The position numbers and the translations under genes were made by a program. Positions 11,928-23,588 of a stretch of 64,000 bases of DNA are shown one piece after another. The first letter of the stretch is position 1. Every line of letters starts with the position of its first letter. The notes beneath the pieces were generated by a model, which did not search any database, was not told the DNA's origin, and saw nothing but the letters and a program-made list of their open reading frames with translations. Source of the DNA: Oidiodendron maius Zn (lineage: Eukaryota; Ascomycota; Leotiomycetes; Myxotrichaceae); assembly GCA_000827325.1 (NCBI GenBank), contig KN832875.1:1116001-1180000 (forward strand). The letters are read 5' to 3'.

Positions 11928-13064
11928 ATGTCTCCTCACAGCGACCAGCCCTCTCCTGCCGGCAGCTTCTCTCAAGGCTTTCACAGCATGGCCGCTCGTG
12001 CCATCAACAGCTCTAACCTGAGTAACGAGGGCAGCGTCTACTCGGACCGTCCCTCCAACGAGCCATACAGCTCTTCTCACAGCAGTGTCTCTGTGGACAA
12101 CGGGTACCAGGTCGCCCGACCCTTGGTACCAGGAGTTTACGTCCCAACCCTCTGCTTCTTCGACCCGGAAACCGAAGATTTGGACACGGCTGCCATTGCT
12201 AGCCACGCAATCCGTCTAGCCACGGCCGGCGTTGCAGGCCTCGCTACTCAAGGTTCCAACGGCGAGGCTGTCCATCTCACTCACGCCGAACGCCAGACCG
12301 TCACATCCACTACGCGTTCGGCCCTCGCCTCGGCGGGTTTCCCTCACCTTCCTATCATTGTTGGCTGTGGTGGCCAGTCTGTCAGAGAAACCATCCAGTT
12401 CTGTCGGGAAGCTTGTGCTGCTGGCGGCGACTATGCCCTTGTCCTTCCACCCTCCTACTACGCTCCCCTCTTTGCCCCAGCCTCGGCCAGCATCGTTGAC
12501 TTCTTCACCAAGGTTGCTGATCAGTCACCCATCCCACTCCTGATCTATAACTACCCAGGCGCCGTCTCGGGCCTGGATCTCTCCTCCGACCTCATCGTCA
12601 AGCTCTCGGCTCATCCAAATATCGTCGGTGTCAAGCTCACGTGCGGCAACACTGGTAAGTTGAACCGCATCGTGGCCGCCACGAAGTCCGCCAAGCCCTC
12701 CCTAGCTGGCCAGCCTTCATTCCTCGTCCTGGGAGGGAGCGCCGATTTTACCCTGCAAACTCTCGTGGGTGGAGGACACGGGATCCTCGCTGGCCTGGGG
12801 AACATCGCCCCTAAGGCATGTATTGAGACGATTCGACTGTACCGGGAGGGCCGTGTTGCTGAGGCACAGAAGATGCAAGAGATTGTCGCCAGCGGCGACT
12901 GGGCTGCGATCCAAGGTGGTATCGTAAGCACCAAGGCAGGAATGCAGAGCTGGTACGGATACGGCGGGTACGCTCGCAGTCCACTGCCGCGTCCCACAAG
13001 TGATGAGAGTGCGAAGTGGAAAGAAGGGTTTAGGGATCTGGTGATCCTGGAAAAAAGTCTCTAG
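11928..13064 (+). CDS. DapA/HOGA-family aldolase, intronless, 378 aa
   Basis: Class I (Schiff-base) aldolase of the dihydrodipicolinate synthase / 4-hydroxy-2-oxoglutarate aldolase superfamily. Fungi do not make lysine through DapA, so a 2-keto-3-deoxy-sugar-acid or 4-hydroxy-2-oxoglutarate aldolase role is more likely; the substrate is inferred, not shown. Residues 1-60 are a Ser-rich extension without a clear targeting signal; the TIM-barrel runs from about 63 to 375. Visible signatures are QGSNGE (108-113, the phosphate/carboxylate loop), the catalytic tyrosine in IYNYP (Tyr207) and the Schiff-base lysine in VGVKLTCG (Lys236). The frame is open upstream to 11850 but only through a GTG; the first ATG in a good context is 11928, preceded by a pyrimidine tract and a TATA box. 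One uninterrupted exon. Confidence 0.9.
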   Translation: MSPHSDQPSPAGSFSQGFHSMAARAINSSNLSNEGSVYSDRPSNEPYSSSHSSVSVDNGYQVARPLVPGVYVPTLCFFDPETEDLDTAAIASHAIRLATAGVAGLATQGSNGEAVHLTHAERQTVTSTTRSALASAGFPHLPIIVGCGGQSVRETIQFCREACAAGGDYALVLPPSYYAPLFAPASASIVDFFTKVADQSPIPLLIYNYPGAVSGLDLSSDLIVKLSAHPNIVGVKLTCGNTGKLNRIVAATKSAKPSLAGQPSFLVLGGSADFTLQTLVGGGHGILAGLGNIAPKACIETIRLYREGRVAEAQKMQEIVASGDWAAIQGGIVSTKAGMQSWYGYGGYARSPLPRPTSDESAKWKEGFRDLVILEKSL

Positions 13065-14144
13065 TTGCTTTAGGCTCTTGCATTTGTCTCGATCCTAGTT
13101 GTTTGCTGTACTTTGTTGAAGTGCAGGGTGCTATAACCTATTAATCTCACTGCGCTGGCGCCTGGACTGAGGTAGATTTTGCGTCTGTTAATCCCTACCA
13201 TACCACTGCGAGGGGTGATTGCTCTCATTAGTCCGCATTACTTCTTATTCCTCGAGCATAAAAGTCACACAGCTTTTTACAGATGATCGCTCTACTCAAG
13301 GGAGAACCAAAAGCAAATGAATGGAAAAGAGTAGAACCTAGATAGATATCCAAAGCTTCACAGCTGCAATCATCCTATTTATCCGCTCCATTCTCAACTT
13401 GTCTATTGTTCTGCATTCGCTTAGAAAAGGGGTACTCGCTATGGTGTCAATCTTGCCTCCGTTATAGAAGGCAGGCCAGTGTCTGTCTAAGAGGATTGGC
13501 ATCACGTGACGCACATACTTTCTGGAAGATGGGCTGACAATGGTTGCAGTGCGCTATTCGTTACATTAGAGTATCCACCTTCATATTCAGTGTCAAGCGA
13601 TTGAATTTTGTTTCATAGAACAGCATATAGGTCGGGAAAAAAATTGGCTGTTTAGGCAGACAGTTGTATTTACGTCCAATGCCGGGTTTCAGGGATACCT
13701 TGTACCGATGACAGGAATAGTATTGAACAGGTCTCTCTAGTAAGGAATACGTGAGGAACCCCTATGGAGGCAAAGCCCGGAGAGGGAACAAAAGTACTCT
13801 TTCGTATTCCTTTTTATACGGTGGTATTTGTTTTATGGTTTACGGGAGAGGGTGGGAGTCTTAAAATGGCCATCTTTTGTCGCTAATAGGTAAGGATACC
13901 CATTCGTGCACCAGGTGTTGATTAAACACAGGTAGAGGAATAGCTCGTGCGAAAGGTGGAATCACATGCGACATTAGGTATATGATCAACCCTAGAGGGA
14001 GAATTTAAACTTTCATTCCTAGATACGCTTGATGTCAAATTCCCTGTCTAACCAACGCCGGCTAGATACGCAATACATGGCTCGCAATGCATCAACATGA
14101 AGAAATTATTCATAATCCATCCTCTTACACAAAACTCCGTCTCT
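13065..14144. other. Convergent intergenic region
   Basis: About 1.1 kb between the converging aldolase and TamA-like genes. No open frame, RNA gene or repeat was recognised; it must contain two 3' UTRs. Confidence 0.65.
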
Positions 14145-16668
14145 TCAACGCCCTTCATCAGCCCCAGGTATGCGATATCCACCATGAGGCGAAACATATG
14201 CCTCATAGACCGCCCCACTACCAGCGCTGCTACTCACGCTCGTTGTAGGACTCGCCAATCCACTTCTCATATTCAACCCTGAGTCTTCTGCATCGCCAAT
14301 ACTCCCGTCACGACCTCGTGGTGGGCCAATACCGAAGCCGCTCCCCCCTCCGTAATTGGAATAGCTGTAACTATCAGCTACGCTTCTCTGTCGTCGATCA
14401 CCATTGATCGCGTTTTCTACCTCACTACCGACTCTGCTCATCGAGGGTTTCTCGGGCAATGCCTTCAGCAGTCCTGTGGAGGTGTCCAGCATCTCCATGG
14501 CGAACTCCGTTAGCCGACCGTTTCCGCTCTCACCGTCACCGCCCTTCGAGGATACCCCCAACGTCCAGCGGTATTCTGCGAGCCGTCTTCTGTACCATTC
14601 TGCCTCCTCCCGTCCAGGGGCAGTAGCCCACAACAAGCTTCCAAACGTACCAATCAGAGCGAAGTTAGTTTTCGAGGCGAAGTACCAGAATGCTCGCAAG
14701 TGAGACGTCGTGAGGCGGTTGACAAAATCCATTGAAGATATCAGGCGCGTTTTCGCCGCTGAGCGGCAGATATGAAGGACATATGGATCGAGAGCCGGCT
14801 TCACGTCTTCATTGGAAGGGGTGGCCGGACCCAAAGACCGAATGATCCGGCGATGAAGGGTGATTTCGGTCGCGAAGTAAGCTAAGTGGAGGAAGCCTGT
14901 CGAAGAAAGCTTAATCGGATTAGGAGAGCTCACGGTCGTCGAGGATGACTCCATCCGCAAGCAGGCTGGGAGTGCAGCAAACCAGTCCTTCAACTTCAAT
15001 TGCACAGGCTTTGCTAGTTGAAGTACGAGCTGTGGGCCTTGCAGCCCCGCCTCGTTGACGACAGCCATGGCCTGGAGAGTATAGAAGGTATCGAGCACCT
15101 CGGCGAGAATCTGCGTGAGAGCGATCATTTGCATGAAGAGGAGGCGCCCTTTTTCGTACTCCGCAGTCTCCTCACTGTCAGATTCGTCGTACTCGACATC
15201 TGGGAAGTCACTCGGGTAGAGGGGCTGCACGGCCCAGTTTGAGGGGAAGATGTGGGATGGCCGACCATGTACAAGCGACCCCCACTTGTCTTGCATGTAT
15301 AAGGCCCACGCGAGACGTTTGCGCAGTCCACGCTCCCAAAGCGGGATCTTCCAGTTTGTACAATCCAAGTGGAGACCTAGCTCTTGGCCTATGGCCACCA
15401 GCTGGCCTGTCGGTGCCCACTGGTCTCCATCTGGCCTCTGTGAAAGAAGGAGGCCCGCTTGAACAGTCGACAGCTTCGGCCTGTACATAGCATCCGCAAG
15501 GCTTGCACGAGCGAGTCGTTCAAGCTCCCTCAAATCAGGTTTAGGGAGACCTGCCAGGTCTTCGCTGTAGTCCCACCAGTTTATAGCCAGAATATATACG
15601 GCGGCCAGTATCGGGGGTGAGAACTCCCGATATGAGCGGTTGTACTTCTCATAGAATACTGTCTTCTGAAGTATAGGAAGACTCGGATGTATTATTGAGA
15701 AGTATAATTCAAGCAGGTCCGGACCATGCGGGGCGACAATATTCTCAATTGCGTCTGCGTCCTCAATCAAGTGCTCGTATCCCGGAGTGTTGTAGTCTGG
15801 CAGCATCAAGAATGTGTCTCTATCACTCACCTTCCTTAGCGTGCCCCTCGACAAGAGACTCTCATCTTGGGGATCGAATTGGGATAGGTCTATGAGAGAA
15901 GGTTCGAAATCAGTGGTCGGTCCAATATATTGGCTATACCGATCCTCTTGCAGGCCCAGCGTTCGCTTTAACAAGGTTGGCCCCCCAATATTTGCCATAT
16001 CCTCGATTAATGAGTTCGTCGCTCCTGCACTAGAAATACTCGATGCCAGTCTTCCGTTTGTCCTCTCATCAGTTCTATCAGGAGATCTAAGGGTGCACAC
16101 GGGTTAGCCGTGGTACTGATAAGGTGATATAGCATGAAGAGGGCATGATAGAGAAATTCCAAGGAGGTAGGTAAAACCCTAGATGTGCCGGGCCTTTGTC
16201 ACAGCAGACAGCCTGACCATCTTGACAGGACCGCCGCAGATGTGTACATGCAGGCGCTGAGACATTTGTCCTGCTGTACACGTGTAGGGAGGAATTTTAC
16301 TCTGCATACCTTCTCTTCGCGAGCGATTCCTCTTTGCCTTCTGCATTCAGCTTCCTCTTTCTAGGTTGTGGGCTTTGCACAAATGTACACTCCTGGTTAT
16401 GGAACTGGCAAAGGACGCAGCTGCTCTGGCCTTCGTGTATCACGCATCTGCTTTTTCTCCTCCTGCATGCATCGCACGGACGGTCCTTTCGTGTTCGAGT
16501 ATTCGATCCAGACTCGGTGGATGCAGTGCTTTCCGTGCTCGCGGAGAGGATGTTTTTGATGAGGCTATCTCTGCCGTCGGTGTTGTTGTCAAGGGAAGAT
16601 TGAGGAGGGGGTTTGCGAGAAGCTATAGCAATGGGGGCAGTACGAGCAATGCCGGTTGGGTTCGACAT
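14145..16668 (-). CDS. tamA: TamA/Dal81-like Zn2Cys6 transcription factor, 766 aa
   Basis: Nuclear activator of nitrogen-catabolic genes; Dal81 (yeast) and TamA (Aspergillus nidulans) act with pathway-specific factors in urea, allantoin and GABA use. Two exons, 16668-16310 and 16086-14145, are split by a 223-base intron that starts GTATGC, has a GCTAAC branch site and ends TTAG, in phase. The Zn2Cys6 cluster has Cys65, 68, 75, 84, 87 and 94 (spacing 2-6-8-2-6) within a basic region. The middle domain is a fungal-specific regulatory domain carrying TamA-like strings such as LELYFSIIHPSLPIL, ILAINWWDYSE and HGRPSHIF. The C-terminus is Ser/Gly-rich. The start is the first ATG of the frame (16668); the frame is open further upstream only through non-ATG codons. 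The name rests on remembered similarity of the middle domain, which is strong. Confidence 0.85.
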
Positions 16669-18015
16669 ATTATTTGCAAGGAGGCGCGATTGGAGGGGTC
16701 GAAGCCTCGAGACGGGGATTCTGCGTCGAGGACTCCTGGCGGTTGGGTGACGGGGTGGGGGGACGGAGCGGGGCAGTTGAGGCTGCAGATAGGAAGAGTC
16801 AGGAGAGATAGGACAGAAATATTTTTTTTCTTGTAGCGGCTTATTGTCAATCGGGGTGGTGCGGTGAGCGGCCTCAAACGGCAAGTCCAGCAAGATACTG
16901 TAGATAGGTACAGGCGCAGAGCTGGCCGTCGATAGGTTGAATGGCAACACTGTACAACCATCAGAGTCTCACCCTGGGCTTATCGTGTGCTCCCCACACT
17001 CCTGGGGAACAACGCGCGAGGGTGCCTGATAAGCCGATCTGGGCGGGGAGATCACTGGCAGCAGCTTGGCGAGCTTACGGAATACTGCTGCACGACCACG
17101 GCAGCGAGGGCAGGAGAGGGTGCGGAAAGAGGAGCTTTGCAGTCGTCATTGGAGTGGCCGAGGCAGGAGAGCGAGGGAGCGAGGGAGCGAGAGGTGCGTG
17201 AGCGCGGAGGAGGGGAGGGTGAAAAGAGAAGAAGACTGGAAACGGGAGGGAAATGGAGGTTTTTGAAGGGGACCCTCACCTCCTCGGGCCAGAGACGAAA
17301 GTAGCAGAGGAGGAGGATTGAGGACTCCGATGTGAATCACCCGGGGGTGTTCTCGGTAGCTAGGAAAGGGCGTCAGTCAAACAGAGTTGCAGCTATTACA
17401 ATTACAGGACGGAGATACTTCGCAGCACTACCCACTAACTCACCTTGGCTCGCAGAAAGATGCCCGGCTCCAACGGGGTATTCTCGTCGTGCCCGTGGCT
17501 GCTCACTGGTCGCGCGGCGAAAGGACAACGTCAGAGGGCACGCTACCGCCTACCCACTATGTTTTCAAAGGCGGTAATCCTCCTCGAGTGTGGCCGGGCG
17601 AGAAGGCTGTGGGCGTGCACCCCGCCGGCTGGGGGCCGTAATTCTGGGTGATTCGTCTGCTGTTGCTTACCTCAGACACTACGCTAGGGATCTGCCAGTC
17701 GCATAGAGGCCCTCCCTTATCGCGGGTGGCGGCCCTGGGTCACGGTAGCCAGGCGTTTGCATTGCTAAGGAAATCTCACCTGGCGCTTCTGGTTGGGCAG
17801 AGCTCTCGGTAGCCTCTGTCCGACAACGCGGTAAGTGCATGTCGTGCGTTGTGGCTTTTACCTAAGTTGAACGGACTTGACCACTCTTTACCTAACAGAA
17901 GAGATTGGAGATTCCGTTGCCAGATGTTTTGTGTCATCGATTGCTTCCGTCACGTGCCGATACAGTTCTATCAAGCACGTGATCCGACTTCTGCACCCTC
18001 CGAGCAGTACATTTA
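16669..18015. other. 5' region of the TamA-like gene
   Basis: A 1.35 kb GC-rich spacer between two tandem minus-strand genes. The part just before the TamA ATG is CT-rich on the gene's strand, consistent with a long 5' leader. Open frames here overlap on both strands and look like chance frames. Confidence 0.6.
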
Positions 18016-20203
18016 TCACTCCTCCGCCCTGTCGGTCAAGGCATCTTCCAGCGCCTTGGCCAGTTCAATAAGCTCCGTATCGCGCCCGCCGCATGCCAGG
18101 ATTGTAACCCCGAATGGGAGCGATACCCTCCCATCCTCGGATATTTCATACGTTCCACAAGGCAGGGCAATTCCTACCAAATCTAAAACATTGGCAGAGT
18201 GAGCGAATGCCCCAAGCTTCCCGTTGATCCCAACGGGATCGAGGTCCACCTCCTCTATTGTGGGATGGAACGGTGCTGTAGGAACAACCATCACTGTGAG
18301 TTCGTTTCTGTGCTCCCTGCAAGCGTCTAAGATGCCTTCCACGGCCCTCTTACACTCTGCCTGCTTGTGAAGGTCTCGGAAAAGATCCACGGCTGTGCTC
18401 TTTCGCGCCGCCACTCCTTCAAATACCTCTCGCGTCACCGGATGTAATAAATGTTTGTTCTTTTCGAACCAGCCGACTGGGAATATAGTGAGCCGTTCAA
18501 GCACAAATGAGCCATTGTATAGGAGCTCATTTGCTGCAGCGAAAGGTTCCCAGTCCAGGTTTACCCGCTTCCCGCCAGCTTTTTGCAGAATGCTTAGGAC
18601 TTGGCCGAACATCTGCCGATAGGATGAACTGCATACGTCGAGCGCGCTATTAGGGGGGGCTCCAAATCGGAACGAATGTTCTGGCAGTGTCTGCTGTCCA
18701 TTTGAATGAGGGAACGGAGATGGAAATTTGGCGAAGAAATCATTCTTGTCGAAGCCTCTGCATACCTGCCACACTTGATCCGCATCTTTAGCAGTGAGTG
18801 CAAGAAAGGAAACGCAGTCCTGGTGGAGAGACGCAGGTGCCACCCCCCGCGCAGAGACAGTTCCTTTTGTTGGCTTAAATCCCACAAGACCATTATACAG
18901 AGCCGGTACTCGGATGGAACCTGCTGTATCGCTGCCCAAAGAGAATGACACTAAACCTTCGCTAACAGTAACAGCGCTGCCACTGCTCGAGCCGCCCACG
19001 ATGTGGGATTTGCTGAAAGTGGAATGGAGTGTGCCGTAGGGACTTCGACACCCAGTCATCCCAGTAGCTAGTTGCTCCATATTTGTCTTGCCAATAAAAA
19101 GGGCACCAGCCTCAATACAGCACTCGTAGACGGGAGAAGAAGAGTCTGGTGTATGTACTAAAGCTGGACATCCAGCGGTAGTTGGGATACCTTTAATATC
19201 AAAGTTATCTTTGACACTGAAGGGAATGCCCCATAGAGGCGGCCGCTCGGCTTCGTCCGGCCATCGAATAAGAAGGTCATTTGCAGCTCTCATGACATCG
19301 CCTATAGGTTGAAGGTGAATCCATACTGATGGTTGGACCTTCTTGTATGCCTCTATGCGGTCATATACTGCCTGTACCACATGTTGAGGTTTGATTCCTG
19401 CCTCATAATCCAATTTTAAGCTTGAAATCTCCATACTCGAATCCCATCGATCCATTCCAAGATCATCACCCGACCACCGGAGCATCCCCAACTCCTCGTG
19501 GATGCATGGGCCCCCATTCCCGATCTTTCCAGGAAGGGGCATGGAGATACCATCGAGAGCAACAAATCCCAATTTCCGATACATGGACGAGGCGGAAAGC
19601 GTACTGTCCAGATATACTGGTATCTCATCTGAATTTGCTCTCTCAAGCCCCCACTTGGTCAGCATCGTCCCAATGCCGCGACCTTGCAGCTCGGGGAGCG
19701 TGGCAATGACATTCAAGACTGCTCAGAATCGTAAGTGTGGGCACGACAATAGAAACCGAGTCGTTTATCGCATCCAACCTTTGAACGATGGGAAAAGATA
19801 GCAACGTTTCACATAGTTAAAGATAATAAGAGGTCTTACCATAACATTTCATCTCCCCAACAACCCTCCTCCGAACCTCCCTTACCTTCTCATAGTAGTC
19901 ATCTAGCCATTTCTTGTCACAATCCGTCGGCCACTCCCTTTCCTCCCAGTCTCCTCCCGCTCCCGGCAGCTCCCAATTCGCAAAACCCACAACCCTCTCG
20001 CCATCCCGCGCTACTAGAACCGCTTTCCCGGGATCTGAGATATCCCTCAGCGTGTTTTTGACGAGAATCTCATGCAGGCTTTGCAAGGAGGAAGCACGGG
20101 GGAACTGCAGGTGCAGAAGTGGGTTAGAGTCGAAAGCTAGTAGGTGGAGGGAGGCGATGTGAGAGGCATCCTCAGAGGTCGCTGGAGACAGACGGAAGTG
20201 CAT
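18016..20203 (-). CDS. GNAT acetyltransferase fused to allophanate-hydrolase-like amidase, 688 aa
   Basis: Two exons, 20203-19840 and 19718-18016, with intron 19719-19839 (GTAAGA...CAG), phase-consistent. Residues 1 to about 205 are a GNAT fold; splicing completes the acetyl-CoA loop PELQGRGIGTML, followed by SASSMYRKLGF. Residues about 225-680 are an amidase-signature domain: SVKDN (Lys near 291), GGSSSGSA (cis-Ser near 365) and SDTAGSIR (nucleophile Ser near 389) form the Ser-Ser-Lys triad. The stretches GLVGFKPTKG, DCVSFLALTAKDAD and SLPFGVT resemble allophanate hydrolase more than glutamyl amidotransferases. The extra C-terminal domain of full allophanate hydrolases is absent. It lies upstream of and in tandem with the TamA-like gene. 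An ATG 12 codons earlier (20239) is possible; 20203 gives a typical GNAT start. Substrates of both domains are unknown. Confidence 0.85.
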
Positions 20204-21440
20204 TATATTCGTGTCAATATTGTCGTTGCGGCAATACATCTTGGATGCTGTCGAAGGAACGTGGGATGAGATACAGAGCCGCCATTAATGGGACCAATCC
20301 CCCTGTCTATGGTTGGTGACGGGCTATCCCAGCATACAGTGCAATTCGGTTTAGAAAATTGCCGAACGAACGGCCGGACTCCATCCGACCTCATCCTTTT
20401 CGACGACATGTCGTGCCCGGCTCGAAAATCCTGTGTGTGCTCAATTTCCAAAAGAAAAGATTCGACAATGAGTGCGTTCAAATGTGGCACCTTAAGACAT
20501 GATCTTGACGATTCGTCATTGTAGGTCGCTATTTCTCCATCCGCTAACTACGCAACAAAGGCAATCAACAACTGGAAGCACATCATCAGGCTAATGTTGC
20601 GCCACGATTCTCGGGATTCTCAGTGGAGGACGAAACCAGGCAAAGCTATCACTTCTCACATCAGACATCGACAGGTCCCGTGAAGACAATATCTACAGGA
20701 GCTGACCTGGGCGATGAATGTGGAGGTGTTGAAACTGTTGGTTGTATTCATCTAGCTAACCTTAACGCCTCTATGGCGAGCTTTAGGTAGGGAATTCAAC
20801 GTGCGATATATTTGACGGCCAGTTCGAGATTTTCAATTATAGCATGCATGATGTTACTCGCCTGCTTCTTCTCCCATTCCCAATTCTATCATACGTGGCT
20901 GTCTTTATATTTTCCCTGATGTCTGCTTGAAAGTGCCAAAATTAGGAGCAGCTGTGCTCCACATCAGAGATTTCTCGCAAAAAGTTCCGATTTTGGACAG
21001 CAAAAATTAGGGTTTCTTTCATCTGCCACTTCTTAGACCGATTGTCACGCCTCTATGCATGTCGTGTATTCGAAGTCAAAGACGTCCTTTGATTCCTGCT
21101 GGAGGCACAGTACTGTCTTTTGCTCTCATTTCTCATGTTCGATTTTCTGCTCAAAATAGGACCTACTTCAATGATCATGTTTATAAGTAATTTTTACTAT
21201 ACCTGCAGTATATGTTATAATGTCGCGGTTATATTGGAACGCGTCCTTGCCTGGCAAGTTCGGTTAAGCAACGTTGGGAGGACAAGCTTGTCCGCAACCT
21301 ATAAACAGTATATTCAACCATCAACCTCCATCCATAACCCAGATATGTCCCCTCTTTCGCCAACACACTCGTTTTCAATCTCAACCCTCTTTCGTTTTAT
21401 TAATTAGTATTTATTTCTCTTCCATCAGACAAAGCCCATT
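20204..21440. other. Divergent intergenic region
   Basis: Promoter space of 1.2 kb between the GNAT-amidase gene (-) and the tyrosinase gene (+). It is AT-rich in its right part. No gene or repeat recognised. Confidence 0.65.
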
Positions 21441-23588
21441 ATGCGGTTCTCTTCGTCGGTAGGCTTCGTGGTATTTACATCTCGTCTTGCTGCCGCCGCC
21501 ACAAAGGAAGAGACGGTCACTTATAGTCACTACCCTATCACTGGGGTCCATACCGGAATTGATCGAGCTACTGGGTCGCGGCCACTGAGGCGCAATATTC
21601 TGGATCTGCAGAAGGATGAGCCGACATGGTAAAGTCAATTTAGACCAGTGGGCTGCGATGCTGATATCACTGTTCTTAGGTCGCTATATATCCAGGCACT
21701 CGCTGCAATGCAGGGTACCCCAGAGACCAGTCTGCTCTCTTACTACCAGATTGCTGGTGAGAATCATTCACCGCTCTAGCGAACGCAGGTTTTGAGAATA
21801 TCAATAGGAATCCATGGTCGACCATACACCACGTGGGACAATGTTGGCCCGGGAGTCAATACTCCTCTTACAGGATACTGTACCCATGGTGAGTGCCGCA
21901 CTAGCCAAAAGTCACGACAAGCCTAACGTTGTTCAGACTCAGTGTTGTTTCCATCTTGGCATCGCCCATATCTTGTACTTTACGAAGTAAACTACCTAAC
22001 ACCATGATATAATCTACCTAACTTGAGCCTAGCAAGTCCTAGCAAATCATGTACAGATGATAGCTAGTACGTATTCCGGTTCAGCATCGCATGTATACAA
22101 GACAGCAGCAGATAATTTCCGTATTCCTTACTGGGACTGGGCATCTGTACCTCACATGCCCCATGTCGCCAATGCCGAGCAAATAATGATCTCCACTCCA
22201 TCCGGAGTCCGGAATGTTAGCAATCCGTTACTGCAATACCAGTTTCAAGAATTTCCCTTCGATAAGAAGTACTTCCCATCCTCGAAGGATGTGGCCAGCG
22301 ACTGGTACCTGGCGTTCTATTCTCGAACAGTAAGAAATCCGGATACAGCTGACTCTATTTCGAATTTCTCGCACGCTAATAAGGTCCTGGAAAATGCCAA
22401 TCTCAAGGATCAGGTTGTAAGTAGTCTTGACATTCAGCCTCATAAATAGACAGCTAATTCCGACCGCGCTAACCACTACGAAGTATTATGCATTGACAAA
22501 ATCAGCGGACTACGACGAGTTTGCTACAGGAGCAGTCTGGGGTCCATCTATTGAGAATGTCCACTCAGCAGTTCATCTCGCAATTGGTGGCGTTTGGGGC
22601 CATATGTCACAGCTCAGCTACTCTAGTTTTGACCCAATCTTGTACTTCTCTCTACCTCCGCATTCAAGTAGCTTTAGCTAACAGAGTTATTTGCAAGCTG
22701 GCTCCATCATGTCAATGTCGACCGCCTCACAGCTCTCTACCAGGCAATGCGCCCCACTTCATACCTTACTCCTTACCCTGATCACTATGGCTCGTATACC
22801 TTACAGGGAGGTGGAAAAATCAATGATACGCTTTCAACACCTCTGCAACCGTTCTCTACTGATACACATGGCAATTTTTGGACTTCGAGCAGTGCACAAT
22901 CTCTTGGAGGATTTGGTTACTCTTATCCAGAGATTCAGGACTGGAATCAGACGCCCAGTCGGCTTCAAGCAAATGTGATAGCACAAGTAAACGCCCTTTA
23001 CGGACGCTCGATCTCGAAAGTAAAGCGAAGCGATCTTGAGCTGCAGGTTCGGCTTAAGGAATGGAGTGTTAGAATTAGCGTCTCCAAATTCGAACTTCAC
23101 GGGCAGCGTTTTATCGTCCATACTTTCCTTGGCGACATTCCCCAAGATCCCCTAGAATGGTCTGTAAGCAACGCATGTGTAGGCTCGTTCCCTCTACTGC
23201 CACCGGTGTCTTATACAGTGAACCCCCACCATCGAGTTCCCACATACCACGAATTCAGTTTAACTGAGGGTTTGAAAGCAAGAGGGTATGACGGACAAGA
23301 CTCGACCTTAACTGCTACGTTTCTGCAGGAAGCTCTGCAATGGAAAGTACAACTGGTTTGTCTCACTACCCACATTCCTCCGTATTCAGTCCGGTACTTC
23401 TATACTAATAGGGGTAGGTCAATGGCACGGTCGTACCAAATGATCGACTGGACAGTTTGAGCGTACAAGTCTTGGAGGGAACTGTTACGTTAGGGAGCAG
23501 TATCTTCAAACTGCCCGAGTATGGCGAGAGAATTGTACACCCGCAGATAACTAAGGGCAAGTTGGGTGATATGCGCACAGGACGATGA
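21441..23588 (+). CDS. Tyrosinase, eight exons, 588 aa
   Basis: Type-3 copper monophenol monooxygenase that oxidises phenols and catechols to o-quinones, as in melanin formation. Exons: 21441-21628, 21680-21756, 21808-21888, 21937-21986, 22033-22416, 22484-22641, 22698-23355 and 23418-23588; all seven introns are GT-AG, 46-67 bases, and phase-consistent. Splicing restores the copper sites: CuA His91 (GIHGRPYTTWD), His115 (CTH, with Cys113 placed for the His-Cys thioether bridge) and His124 (SWHRPYL); CuB His287, His291 and the pair in FDPIFWLHHVNVDR (316-317). A YSY motif in GGFGYSYPEI marks the end of the core, after which a C-terminal shielding domain of about 170 residues follows. Residues 1-20 could be a signal peptide, which is not universal in fungal tyrosinases. 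No other melanin genes are nearby. Confidence 0.92.

Noticed and set aside
11553-12206. 217-codon minus-strand frame over the aldolase 5' end
   Set aside because: Antisense shadow of the aldolase codons and its GC-rich leader.
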